A program made the translations under genes and the position numbers. From assembly GCA_009760855.2 (NCBI GenBank), contig WPIO01000106.1, positions 1-64,000 on the forward strand: 64,000 bases of DNA, written 5' to 3'. How positions within the stretch are numbered: position 1 is the first letter of the stretch; the number at the start of each line of letters is the position of its first letter. Positions 1 through 11,200 of this stretch are shown in pieces. The notes beneath the pieces are model-generated. The model made no database searches. It was not told the DNA's origin and was given only the letters and a program-made list of their open reading frames with translations. The DNA comes from Cristatella mucedo. Taxonomy: Eukaryota; Bryozoa; Phylactolaemata; Cristatellidae.

Positions 1-60
1 TTGTTTTCTTAGATCTGCCGTTTTCCTATAATTATTGAAAGTTTTTCAATTCTTGGAATT

Positions 61-721
61 TTATTTCCAAGGTCTTCTTGAAATCCATGATAGGGTATGG
101 CTACACCTTGGAAACATGCAATCGCAACTTCCACTGCTAGACTCTTGTTCTTCATCATAATCACTAACTCTAATCGTAGGAACACCAAGTTCTTTTAGTT
201 CTTCTTGATAATCCCATTTTGCCTTCCAAGACTCTAAATCCTTATCGCAAAAGCAATCATTAGTTTTAAACTCTCTCTGAAGTAAGCCGTCAATATAATA
301 AAAGTTATGCTGCTTATTATGAATGCAAGTACTATAATCTCCACTTTCTAATTTTAAATTAATTAATAATATTTCTTTATATTTTTCAGGCCAACTCAAT
401 TTTCTAATTTCAGATTTTCTTTTCTCTTCACACTTTCTAATGTGTTTTTACCAGTTTTCTTCAAATATCTACGGCTTAATTTACAACTCTGCACAATAGA
501 TAATCAAAACTGTAAACTCTATAAATTTTATCAAACAAACATGTATCATTTTCTAACAGAGTATACTTTGCAACAAATATGCGAAGTTCTTTTATAGTTA
601 TTGGAACGTCAATTTTATGAATAGAATATTTATTTATTATGCATTTAACTCTATTCTTCCACTTGCTAGCTTTTTCTTCATTTCTTCTGAGCAACGTTCT
701 AGAAATGTAAGATACAGGCAT
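61..721 (-). pseudogene. AT-rich coding relic in three frames
   Basis: Minus-strand frames at 721-476 (MPVSYISRTLLRRNEEKASK...) and 399-61 (...EKYKEILLINLKLESGDYST) are linked by a third open stretch at about 488-400 (SCKLSRRYLKKTGKNTLES). All three look like real protein: Lys/Asn/Ile-rich, not repetitive, and running in the same direction. But they lie in three different frames with no clear introns between them. The composition is far more AT-rich than the rest of the window. This suggests a decayed mobile or transferred gene. No family recognised. The window edge may truncate it. Confidence 0.5.
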
Positions 722-1070
722 TTACTATAAATAAAAAATAATACATTTAAATCAAATTTTATTATGTTAGAGTGCGATAGGATAAACAACGAAGTAGGCG
801 AAAACACTATGCCGAGCGATAGCGAGTCTAGTGTTGAGTGAGTAGTATTGTTTTGAAAGTTATGAAGACTTGGGTCTCAGACAAAGACACTCGATCGAGC
901 TGTGCGAGATTGAGGGTCGAGGCTGAGCCCTAGGCTCTATAACGTTCAAAACACTACTACTCTCCAAAGACAATCGCTAAGTTGGGCCGCCGAAATTATA
1001 GCAGGCCTAATGACCACTAGGTTAGTGAGATTTACGGCAATGCTTGAGGGAGAACGCGCTGCAACAGATT
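722..1070. other. No gene seen
   Basis: AT-rich to mixed sequence between the coding relic and a SINE-B copy. No open frame or repeat recognised. Confidence 0.4.
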
Positions 1071-1250
1071 GAGCCGCGATGGCACACTAGGTAAGGCGGT
1101 TGCTTTCACGACCTCGGTCCCGAGGTCGTGGGTTCGATTCCTGCGGTGGGCGATCCTTTATCGCCACTGCATGTGGTGGTGATAGCCGTAAAAGGCTCTT
1201 CTGTCGCTATACAAAAAGAGGCTGTTTAATAAGTTAGGATTAATTTATTT
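1071..1250 (+). repeat. SINE-B (tRNA-derived SINE)
   Basis: A tRNA-like head has a box A-like TGGCACACTAGGTAAGG and a box B GGTTCGATTCC. A body follows (cgccactgc...ggtggtgatagccgtaaa) with the tail ctatacaaaaagaggctg. Six further copies occur at 3822, 17299, 27650, 35013, 39574 and 43926. It is not a functional tRNA: the anticodon region is a long GC palindrome (acgacctcggtcccgaggtcgt). Confidence 0.85.
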
Positions 1251-2100
1251 AGTGTGTGCGCGCGAAAATGACATTGTCCGAAGTACCACTCACGTATCCA
1301 CGCTTGTAACACTATACAAAAGCAGACACACTGCTGGCTTTCGCGCTAGCGAGCCTGGCTGCGGCCGATTACGCCTTCATTGTGCAGAACCACGGGAAAC
1401 CCGCGAAAGGGCTGCATCCCCCCACCCAGGGGAGCCGACCGACGGAGACAGCAGCGTAGGATAGGTGAGAGGCGGTCTCGCCCAGTAACAAAATGGCCGC
1501 TAAGCGTCTCCTCACGGACGTCACTAGGTACCGTAGCCAGTCGGGGGGGGGGAGCCTTTCATGCATACGCATGGCAGCCCTGTAGCTGCGTCGGGGCACC
1601 TTCTAGTCTACTTCCTGTAGCTAAGATCAAATTTTTATACTAACTCACGTGATGGATGCCAAAACGCGCGTTCGTAGACATTAGGCAAGCTACCCGGCGT
1701 AAGATGACTGCAGGGCACACCTATCCGCGGTAATCCTGCGGAAGCCGCAGCACCAGTGTGTTCACCGGCCGACTCGAATATCACGAATAAATGCATACAT
1801 ATTAAACTGTTAAAAATTAGCCACAATTTTTTAATTTTTTTGATCGAACTACAGACGCAGCGGCCCAGCCGCCCCTCCCCGAGCCGCTCCGGAAAGGCAT
1901 CTACCGCCTTGCTTCGGGATAACGGTTTCATGAACGTATGCACTAAGTTGTGTTGCGAGCAGCGATAACTAGCTTCATTGTCGAGGCGTTTTAACTGGTA
2001 AGTTTTCGCAAAGCCATCGCCACCCGCGCGGGCGTACCCATTGACCGGAATAGCCCACACCGCCATTCGCTACTCGTAGCCACCTTCAGTGAAACAGCGG
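1251..2100. other. No gene seen; moderately GC-rich
   Basis: Several short open frames occur on both strands, but none has splice structure or recognisable protein sequence. A G-run is present at 1541-1551. Confidence 0.4.
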
Positions 2101-2800
2101 CGGTGCGGTGGCGCTAGCTAGCTTGTGGTGGCGCTCGTATCGCATCAGGGATCCCCCCCTAGCCCGGACGTGCTGCGCCCCTGGAGAGCCGCTGCTCTCA
2201 CACGCGGGCCATTACGAGGAGCCGCTGGCAGTTCACATCGGTAGCTCGTGTAATTTTTGCACTAGCACGCTAGTTTTGCAGTCTGTAAATCGCCGCCATT
2301 GTGCAAAATGGGTCAACCGCAGCTCGTAAAACGGCGGCGCCGGCTGCTAGTGTGGGAGGAGAGCGAGGATGGCTCGCCGTCCGGCGCTCGCGACTGTGCG
2401 ATTCGCAGTAGCATTGGCGCTGGGTCCGCCGCCGCCGCCCCGCTGGCAGTTTCGCCGACCGGCTGCGGCACACATTATTATTTATGCTTAGTCGGGAACC
2501 CCGCGGGCGGGGGAGGAGTAGCGGGGTGGGCGCAGCGTCTTGCTTGGCGTTCTGTCGGTCGGCGGCGGCCGCCGTGCTCTGCGTGCGCGCACGTGGCTGC
2601 GAGCGGCATCTGCGTCGGCTCAAGCAGCTGCTGCGCCGGGGCCGCAGCGGCTGCTTGGAGGATAGCTCGCGCGCGCGCGCGAGAGAGAGAGAGAGAGCTG
2701 AGAAATCAAGGAGCGATTCTTCGCGCCAGGCTTCGATATTAAGACCGCGTCCGGGCACGCCTGGGGCCGGGGCTAATGGTGCCTAGAGCCTGAACTCCGG
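2100..2800 (+). promoter_or_regulatory. CpG/GC-rich stretch, candidate CTCF promoter and first exon
   Basis: Dense CpG, the motif cgccgccattgtg (2290-2302) resembling an NRF1/YY1-type promoter site, and (GC)n/(GA)n at 2670-2696. It lies upstream of the CTCF acceptor at 4530, which requires an upstream exon. An open frame at 2299-2742 (KMGQPQLVKRRRRLLVW...) could be part of an exon, but nothing supports it. Placement is inference. Confidence 0.35.
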
Positions 2801-3674
2801 CAGGGCTTCCGATAGATAAATCTCGTTACGTCGCCGCAGCTGGTTTGGTCCAGAATGTGGCCGCGAGGTTGGTCTGTGAATCCAGGAAATCGTGGCGGGC
2901 GTCTCTTAGCCAAGGAAAGCTGCCGTGGCTGGCCGGCATGGCCTCGTCAGTCTGCGGCTGCTGAGAGCTAAAACGCTTGAATAGCAAGGCTTGCAGTTGC
3001 CCGTTGCCCTGGCGTTCGTACCTAGCTGACCCGTTGGCAGCAGTGTCAGCCACCTCGTGTCAGCAGAACTCGCAGCAGGACTACGAATTGTGTGGATGGT
3101 CTTCTCCATCACTTATAAAGACCGCTGTCAAACTTTGCTCTGCAGGTCACCGAGCAAGCGGACTGCCCAGGTCACGTACCCAGGGCTGTATTAGCACAAT
3201 GTGCTTGCTGTCTCTCCTCCAGCCCTGCCCGTCCGACTGCTGTGTCGGCTGCTGCAGCTCAGGGCCACTTCATAGGTTGTCCTGATACTAAGTCTCTGAC
3301 TCTTCCATTTAATTCGCTGCAAGAGGCGGAGGAGTTCTAGCCGTGGCGTGTGCTCGGGCAATGTGCTTCGGCCTTTGATTGAGTTGGGAAAACTCTCCGA
3401 CGTAATGCCTGCCCAGTGGCTTTGTGGTTACCAACAGAGGAGATAAGGGCAGATATATACGTGCATTTAAGGTGCATGCAGGTTAATAGCCATTGCAAAG
3501 AGTTTTGAATCTGGTGGCTTCACACGGCTGGTTCGAGCATCTACGGCAATCCGTGCGCTCGTCTTCGACTGGTCCTAAATCGGCCACTTGTTTAGTGGCA
3601 TCAAGTCCGACCGATGCAGACACATCCGGCTTAAATAATAAAGACTAGCTGATTTAGCACCTTTGCATTTATGC

Positions 3675-3816
3675 GAGCTGGGTTGGTCCAGCGGTTAAGG
3701 TGCTCGCCCCGACTAAGGTCTGGCTGAGGTCGTGGGCTCGAGCCCTGAGGCATATGTGAAGCACCTGAATAGAGATTTAGTTCTCTTGGGGCTCTATACA
3801 AATGAATTATATATAT
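3675..3816 (+). repeat. SINE-A (tRNA-derived SINE with LINE-like tail)
   Basis: The head is gctgggttggtccagcgg with ttaaggtgctcgccccgac, and box B is ggctcgagccc. The tail (gaatagagatttagttctct, then gctctatacaaatgaatta) matches the 3' end of the LINE-X family. Other copies lie at 7365, 8884, 31621 (-), 40514 (-) and 52953. Confidence 0.85.
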
Positions 3817-3821
3817 GTAGT

Positions 3822-3948
3822 GCCAGAAGAGCCTTAACAGCTATCACCACCGCTTGCAGCTCTCAATGAAGGATCGATCGCCCACTGCAGGATTCGAACC
3901 CACGACCTTGTCGGTAAAAGCGAGCTCCTTACCATTGGGCTGAGACTT
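3822..3948 (-). repeat. SINE-B copy
   Basis: Reverse complement of SINE-B: ggattcgaacccacgacc marks box B and agaagagccttaacagc the tail. It lies back to back with the preceding SINE-A. Confidence 0.8.
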
Positions 3949-4530
3949 CTCCCACCAGGGGCTTGGCGAACCTGCGAGAATGGCATGAAACAACCTCACA
4001 CCGAACCCCGACGGGATGCTTCAGAAGTGCTAGCATAGCTTCCGATTGCCACGGCGGTCGCTCACCGCCGCCGAGTTTCAACATAGTCTGCCGAGAGCTG
4101 CACATACCTGCGGGAGCAAGTCACCGACGGACAGAGGGGAACCGTGCTAGCATTAAACGAAGTTAGCTTTGAGACTAAGCGCAACTCACACTCTTCAAGT
4201 AACCGACAAATGTGCACAGATAGAGGTTCCTGCTGACCGAAGACTTACTCGAGCACACACACGCACATTCATAGGCACCTGCACACTCGCGGGCCCTAGC
4301 TTGGACTGCATTATGTTAAACTCGCAATGGCAACATGTGCCATGGAGTTTGCTGCGATCGTGGAAGTAGCATAATGCTCTCGTTGCATGGGTGCGGTTCG
4401 TAGTGAGGGGAGCGCCTGCCTTCCTTCTCCGCTTAATTAGCCAGCGCTGAGGCCGTCGTGACTGACGTTTGGCGAGACCCGCGAGGTTCTTTTTAGCCGC
4501 CGCCGTCGAGCCGCTTTCTTGCTCTTTCAG

Positions 4531-5237
4531 CGCAGCGCGCTGTCCACCCGTTATGGACGGTGGTGCCGCCAGGCAGCCACCGGACGCCAGCGCCATTCAC
4601 GGCTACCTCGCCAGCTTTGTCAAGGACGTCGGCGCAGTGGACGACGGCGGCATGGGCAGCAGCCGAGTGATGTCTTCCGGTGGTGCCTCGGTGCCGGGTG
4701 GCAGCGGCGGCAGTAGCTCCAGCTTCGACCCTTCGCAGCTGGCCGGCCACGCGGGCGACGAAGGCTCGGCAGAGCACTTTGTCATACAGACGCTGGCCGG
4801 CGTGGACGGGCAGCCATATCTGGCGCAGAATGTGGACGGGCGATTTTATCAAGCCGCCTATTTCCAGGATGCCGACGGCGCCTCTGCGGTCGCCGCCTAC
4901 GGCGGCGAAGGTCCCACCATTGGTGGCTTTGCGCCTGCATCCGCCGGGCGGCAATTCGTGACTGCAGCTGGCGCCGACGGCACCGTTGTGTACACGACGA
5001 CCGACGGCTCGCCGGTGTTGGCCACCGCCGGCGGCCCACCGCAGCTGACACTCTCCATGTGCAGCGGCGGTGGCGCCAATGGCCGGGATACGATAGTCGT
5101 TCGGACCGCCGGCGGCGCCGTCTCGGCTCGTGCCGCGGGATCGGCGCTGCAGGAGCAGCCGCTACGTATGAGCATCGTCCGGCCGGTCGGCAGCGCAATG
5201 ACCGCCGGCATGGCGGCCGTTGACAGGCGAGCGCCCG
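4531..5237 (+). CDS. CTCF: CTCF coding exon 1 (short 5'UTR plus N-terminus)
   Basis: The acceptor is a pyrimidine tract ending in ctctttcag at 4530, so at least one 5'UTR exon lies upstream. The ATG is at 4553 and the donor CCCG|GTGAGT is at 5237/5238, leaving phase 1. The exon encodes 228 residues rich in Gly, Ala, Ser and Asp, starting [10 protein letters not shown]. It lacks recognisable domains, as expected for the poorly conserved N-terminus of CTCF. Confidence 0.8.
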
Positions 5238-8200
5238 GTGAGTGGTGCCGCCCGCCTTGTACCCACGAATGCTCCCCCCCTGCCTGCTCTGCTGGCTGCT
5301 TCGCGGCTCGGCCATTCGATGAAGTGCGCCCTCTTCCCTCCTCCTCCCCCCCCCCCCCGTGGAGCGAGTGCTCATGTCTTCGGTTGCTCGGACGTGTGCG
5401 CTCTCAGCTGTCGGAGATGCAAAGTGTAGCTAGCATACCGCCTCCTCCTTTACCTCACCTCTCCCGACAGAGGCTGCCCTGGCAAGCGTCGTTGGCTTCC
5501 GCATGTTGCAGCACAGAAACTGGTTCCGCTCGTGACGCCGCAGCCGCGGCGTGCCGGCGTGGCCACCGGCGGGCCGCTGCTCATCAAGGCTCCGGCAGCG
5601 GCATCACTGGCAGGAGGCGGCCACAAGGACGGCCAGCCGCCTCTGCTGCTCGCCGGCGGCATGCAGCAGAGGCTGCCTTCGACCGCTGGCGCAGTGCAGC
5701 GGCTCGTCGTGGGCGGGGCTCCTACGGCCGGTTCGAGGCGGCTGCAGCAGCCGCAGCAGCCCGGAGCAGCAGCAGTAGGAGCCAGCAGAAAGCTGGCAAC
5801 CTCGGCAGCTGGCAGCAATCCCGTGGCTCTGCTCAACGCTGCCGACAGCGGCTCGCTGGCAGTGACCATTGTGCCATCAGCGGCTCAGCAAGCAGCCGGC
5901 GACGAGGTGAGGGGAGGCGAGGCTGCAACCCTGCATCCGCCTGCCCTTGGCCGGCCGGCGCGCTGGCTGTGAGCGCCCCAGGTGACACGCTCGCAGTTCT
6001 TCCACCACCGTGCCGCACCTCATCCCCCCTCTGCCGTGCCGGCGCCAGCGCTAGCAGACGTCAGCTGAGCGGCAGCAGCTGCTGCACCCTCACGCATTTG
6101 CCGCGCTCTGCCTGGCAACGGTCTACTGACTGATCTGCCCGCTTTCGTTGCTGCACTCGTGGCGGTGAGCCGTCGAGTTGGCCGTCACTGGGCGCTTACC
6201 AGGCCATCGCCATCGGGTCTTGGCCATCCTCCCAAGATCCGGCGCAGCCATCTGGCGTTTGCAATTGCGGTGTTCTTGCTCTGATCGATGCGTTGGCACA
6301 CTTAAGCACCGTCCGTACCAAGCACAGTGCATTGTGTGCAGCTGTCGTGTGCGCAGTCGTCCGTTGCCGAAGGGCCGGCCCGCCCGCCCAAGTGGCGCAG
6401 CCTAGCGGCCAGTGAGGACGATGTCGACAGCGGCCTGGCGCCGCCCAGCGCGGCCGAGCTCTCGTGGCCTTCTGCTGCCATTGATGCCATGATCCGAATC
6501 CTCTGCTGCTCACACTTGACCTCCTAGCTGACCTGACTTGACCTCCTCGCTCGAGCTCCTCGAGCTTCTCCAGTCTGCGCTCCCAGCTCGATCGCAGCTG
6601 CAGGCGATGCAGCGTGGCAAAGCGCCGGCGGCAGCAGCAGCACGGCTCGACCGAGGCGCCACCTTGTTTGTTCACTGCAGGCCGTGAGCTACGTGCTCAT
6701 CGTGTCTCAGCCAACCGACGGCCTCGACGCCACTGGCGCCGTCGTCGGCGGCGGCAGTGGAGAGATAGCCGGCGGCGCTGAGATGTCCATATTCAACTTC
6801 AAGGAAGACCAGCTGCATCAGGACCCGCCTCCAGTTGCGGGCGGCAGCGGCAGTGCAGGTGCCAACAAGCAGGGTCGGGGAGGCGATGTAGCCGATGACG
6901 ATGATGAGGACGAGGACGATGACGAGGAAGACGATGACGAGGACGACGAGGGGGACTCGCAAGGCGGCCAGCTGGGCACGGTGAGGCGCTGCAGTGCATC
7001 GTGGCTGGCCATCGGCTGGTGAGCGCCTTGGCGTCTCACCAGTCTGGCGACCCATTACTACTGACTGCTTGCAGTGATGGCGGGGCCGGGTTTTAGCTGA
7101 TAAGACTAAACTGTGCTGCCTTTTTCCCTTCTGACGTGCAGGCATCGTGCTCGCAAGTGTGGCTTGCCTAGGCAGTGAGCATGTGGGATTTCCTGTGGCC
7201 TTCTTATTCTTCTCTACGTCGATGCCAAATTAGAAAGTCGATAGAAAACGCTAGGCTTTTCAATTTCCTTGCAATTTGCAATCGCTTACATTTGCACTTG
7301 GACGGCAGCTAACTTTCATTTGATTGGTGACATGGCCAACTCAGCCATTGTAGGCAAACCTGCCGAGCTGGTTATGTCCAGCGGTTAAGGTGCTTGCCCC
7401 GACCAAGGTCTGGCTGAGGTCGTGGGCTCGAGCCCCAAGGCATGTGTGAAGCGCCTGAATAGAGAGATTAAGTTATCTTGGGGTGCTATACGAATCAACT
7501 ATATTATTATTATATTATATAATTTAATCCGGAAACTGGAAGCCTCGTATTCAAAATTGACTCAGCCAGCAACTCGCCTGTAGCCTCTGCACAGAAGCTG
7601 GCGAAGCTATTCCAAAATGACTTTTGGCGATTGACTCCCGTCAGCTCCTCAGTCAAGTCAACACGCTTAAGGATGAGTAGTGGTTGGTGCCAGTTACTCG
7701 CCGGCCAGGCTTGTCTGTCTGTCGTGAACCATCCCAACTCCCGCTGTACAGCACTTCTCTCACCGACCTGCGCTGGCTGCCTAAAAGTCGAGTTTCACAT
7801 CGACCCGAGGTTTCATGGCTCATATTGGGTTTCTTTATTCTCGTGCTCTCGTGCCTACCGATCTGCTTGCACCTCAGGTCGACCCCTCAAAACCATCTCA
7901 AATATGCCGCACCACAAGTTCCCAAAGCCTGGAACTATCTCCTGGAATGGCATCGTTGCACATCACCGGACCTTTACTTCGCCCGTGTGAGTCCTCCTTT
8001 ATGTACCCGTGCATGCTTGCTACAATCGTGCATGCTGTTAAGGCTACTCAGTTGACATGCTACTACCTTTTCAGCCAATGTGAAGCGTGTAGAAAGAGAT
8101 TTGGCTTTTTTAGGGCACTATAACAGGCGCCATGATACTGTTATAATCTAGGACTCTGTAGGAATAAGAATATTAATAATAATTGTAATGCAAAGCCAAT

Positions 8201-11200
8201 ATAATCCATGCTTCTTTCCTTGCAGGACTCAAATTCGTGTACCTACTGCGAGTATACCAGTCCCAAGCGCTACTTGCTCAGTAGACACATGAAGACCCAC
8301 TCGGAGGACAGGCCTCACAAGTGCAGCGTATGCGATCGGGCATTCAAGACACAGGCTTCGCTCACAAACCACACCAACACACACACCGGTGAGCGTTGCA
8401 CGTGCATCCGACCCCTCCCCCCTCCAGTGGCCGGCTGCTGCTGCTGCCACTCCCCCTCCAGTGGTTGCCTCGCCTCAACACTAGCCACGAAGCGATCTTC
8501 CCATCAGCTTTCGATAGCCACGAGGGTCACGCAAAGGAGAAGGAGGAGCGTCTCCTTAGCGACAAAACTGCATCGTATGACTGTTCACTGTGCAGGTTTC
8601 TGAAGTGCCCCTCTTATCTATCTTAAGCTCCATTTACCCAGTCCAACTCTTGTATGACCAACTCGACCAATATGCTTCAGCGATCGCCATGCTCTTAGCT
8701 GCTCGTGGCCATTTTGATCATTTTGCTAGTTGGAAAGATGGTCGCACAAACGTTACTGCTGCAGCTTTTGGGCGTGAGCACGATGGGGCAAGGGCATGGC
8801 TTGAATAGGACCATGGGAAGGGGCCATGTGAATGGCTTTGGCCGCTTCATTTGCTTTGCTGCCTTGGCTATTCATTGCCGCTCTGGTTTGGCCCAGTGGT
8901 TAATGTGCTCACCTTGACCAATGTATTTGATGACCGAGGTCGTGGGCTCGAGCTCCATGGAATATGTGAAGTGCCTGGATAGAGATCAAGTTCTCTTAGG
9001 GTGCTATATAAATGATATATATGCCGTGCCACAAGTTCCCAAAGCCTGAAACTATCTCCTGGAATGGCATCATCGCACATCACCGGACCTTTGCTTCGCC
9101 CGTGTGAATCCTCCTTTATGTAGCCGTGCATGTTTGCTCCCAAAGCCTGGAACTCCCTCCCGACCTGCGTCAGAACATCCCCTGACCTGACCACATTTAA
9201 AAAGAACTTAAAAACACACCTATTTAAGACAGCATTTAGTGGGTCCCTGTGATTCGTCCTTGATGTGCTTATGCGTGCTGACACTGTGCATGCTGCCACT
9301 AACCACATTTGCATGCTGACCCTGTGCATGTCACCCCTAACCATGTTATTCATTTTGTTTGTTCATCAAGCATGATATTACTCACCATTCAATTGCATTA
9401 CCCTTTGCAGCAAATATAAAGCGCCTAGAGAGAGATTGAGTTCTCTGAGGGCGCTTTATCAAGTGCATTATTATTTATACATTATTTATATGCTGACTGT
9501 AGCTCTACTCTGCTGGCTCACTGCCGGCCTGTCGATGCGGCGACGACTGGTCTGCTTTTCGCACCTTGGCGATCGATCACGACTGTTTGACGAGTCAGAT
9601 CGCATGCATTGCGACCCTTTGGCCGATAGATGGATGCACGTGGCTTTAACGCCGTGGAGGCAGGAAGGCATTCGAGCGGGGCCCGGCCCTCGCTCGCTCC
9701 CTTCCTCACTTCCTCCTCTTCCTCCTTCCCCCCCCGTGGCTAAAGACGTGCTCGTCCCATTCTTTCCCCGTGGCTGGGAATGCTTGCATCCGCAAACTCG
9801 CGTGACTCGGTGGGACGGTGCTCGTGTGTCGGGCGTGTGCAACCGTCTTGATCGTCGTCGTCGTCGCCACCACAGGTACGCGACCGCACAAGTGCAAGGA
9901 CTGCGACTCGGCGTTCACCACTTCCGGCGAGCTGGTGCGTCACATGCGCTACCGGCACACGTTCGAGAGGCCGCACAAGTGCGACGAGCCGGGCTGTGAC
10001 TACTCGAGCGTCGAGCTGAGCAAGCTAAAGAGACACGTGCGCTCGCACACCGGTGAGAGCTCTCTTTCTCTCTGCTTCCGCCCACAGCGCCTGCTGCCTG
10101 CAAGCGCTGTGGGCGAGACCGAGCTAGCCGAGTCCGCCCACACACTTGTGTGCTCTCTCTCTCTCTCTTTGCTGCAGGCGAGAGGCCGTACCAGTGCCCG
10201 CACTGCACGTACGCCAGCCCCGATACGTATAAGCTAAAGAGACACCTGAGGATTCACACGGGCGAGAAACCTTACGAGTGCGAGACGTGCAGCGCCAGGT
10301 TCACTCAGAGCAACAGTCTTAAGGTGCGCAGAGTACGCAAGCGCATACACACTGTTAAGCCGAGCCCGCAGGCTGCACAGGCCTGCCGGTGGCCTTTTTT
10401 TTAGGATTTTGTTTTACCGCTGCACATGCTCTCTAACGACCTTGGCTGAGCCTTGGCGCCATCGACCGGCGGCGCTCCGAAACGGCCGGGTTTACGAGTG
10501 TCGCTGCCATTTTCTCTTTCTCCCAGGGGGTGGGCTGCTTTTGATCTTTCTCTGGCCGAGTGTTACCGTCTGAGAGCAAGCTACTGATCTGGGCATTCGT
10601 CGGCAACTGCACCTCTCCCTGCCTGGTGTGGTCACACCGAGTGCTCTCTCACCAATGGCTGCCGAATGTCGGCACGTGGCCAGCTGTGGCTGTGCAGTGG
10701 CCTGCTCCGGCCGCATTGCAGTCGGTAGAATTTATTAATTGGCTAATAATGATAACAGCTAGTGGTAATATGTAACTAGCCCTTACTGGCGCCAGCCAGA
10801 GACGCCACTCGGAAAAGGCTTTCACATCCGCCTGGATTTTTACCGATCAACTGTTGTCTTTTGTGGGAAACAGAACCGTGTATCCCAATGCTGTCGGAAG
10901 CTTCCCCTGTGTAGTTTCGAGCGGAAGCGGAAAGCAGCGGCTGCCGTTTCGTTCTGCTGCTCTGCTGCAGCTGATGCACGCGAATCTTATACCTCCACCC
11001 CCCAAAGGCGTGAACAGTGCGGTTTCTTTTTCTTGCCGACCGGCAGAGAAGATCAGTGGCGGGTAGTTTATCTCGTCGTTTGCTTCAACTTTCCCTATGC
11101 CGGCGCATCCTTGCACTCGTCGATCTCGTCGGAGGAATCGTTTGCCGTATCCCCGACGACCGCGCAGCAGTGTCTCGCACGCGTGCAGACAGGCAGCCGG

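Noticed and set aside
1075-1150. tRNA gene
   Set aside because: Boxes A and B are present, but the anticodon arm is an extended palindrome and the same unit recurs as a dispersed SINE.
4469-4552. N-terminal extension of CTCF upstream of the ATG
   Set aside because: The open frame there begins with a non-ATG codon and includes the splice acceptor at 4530.
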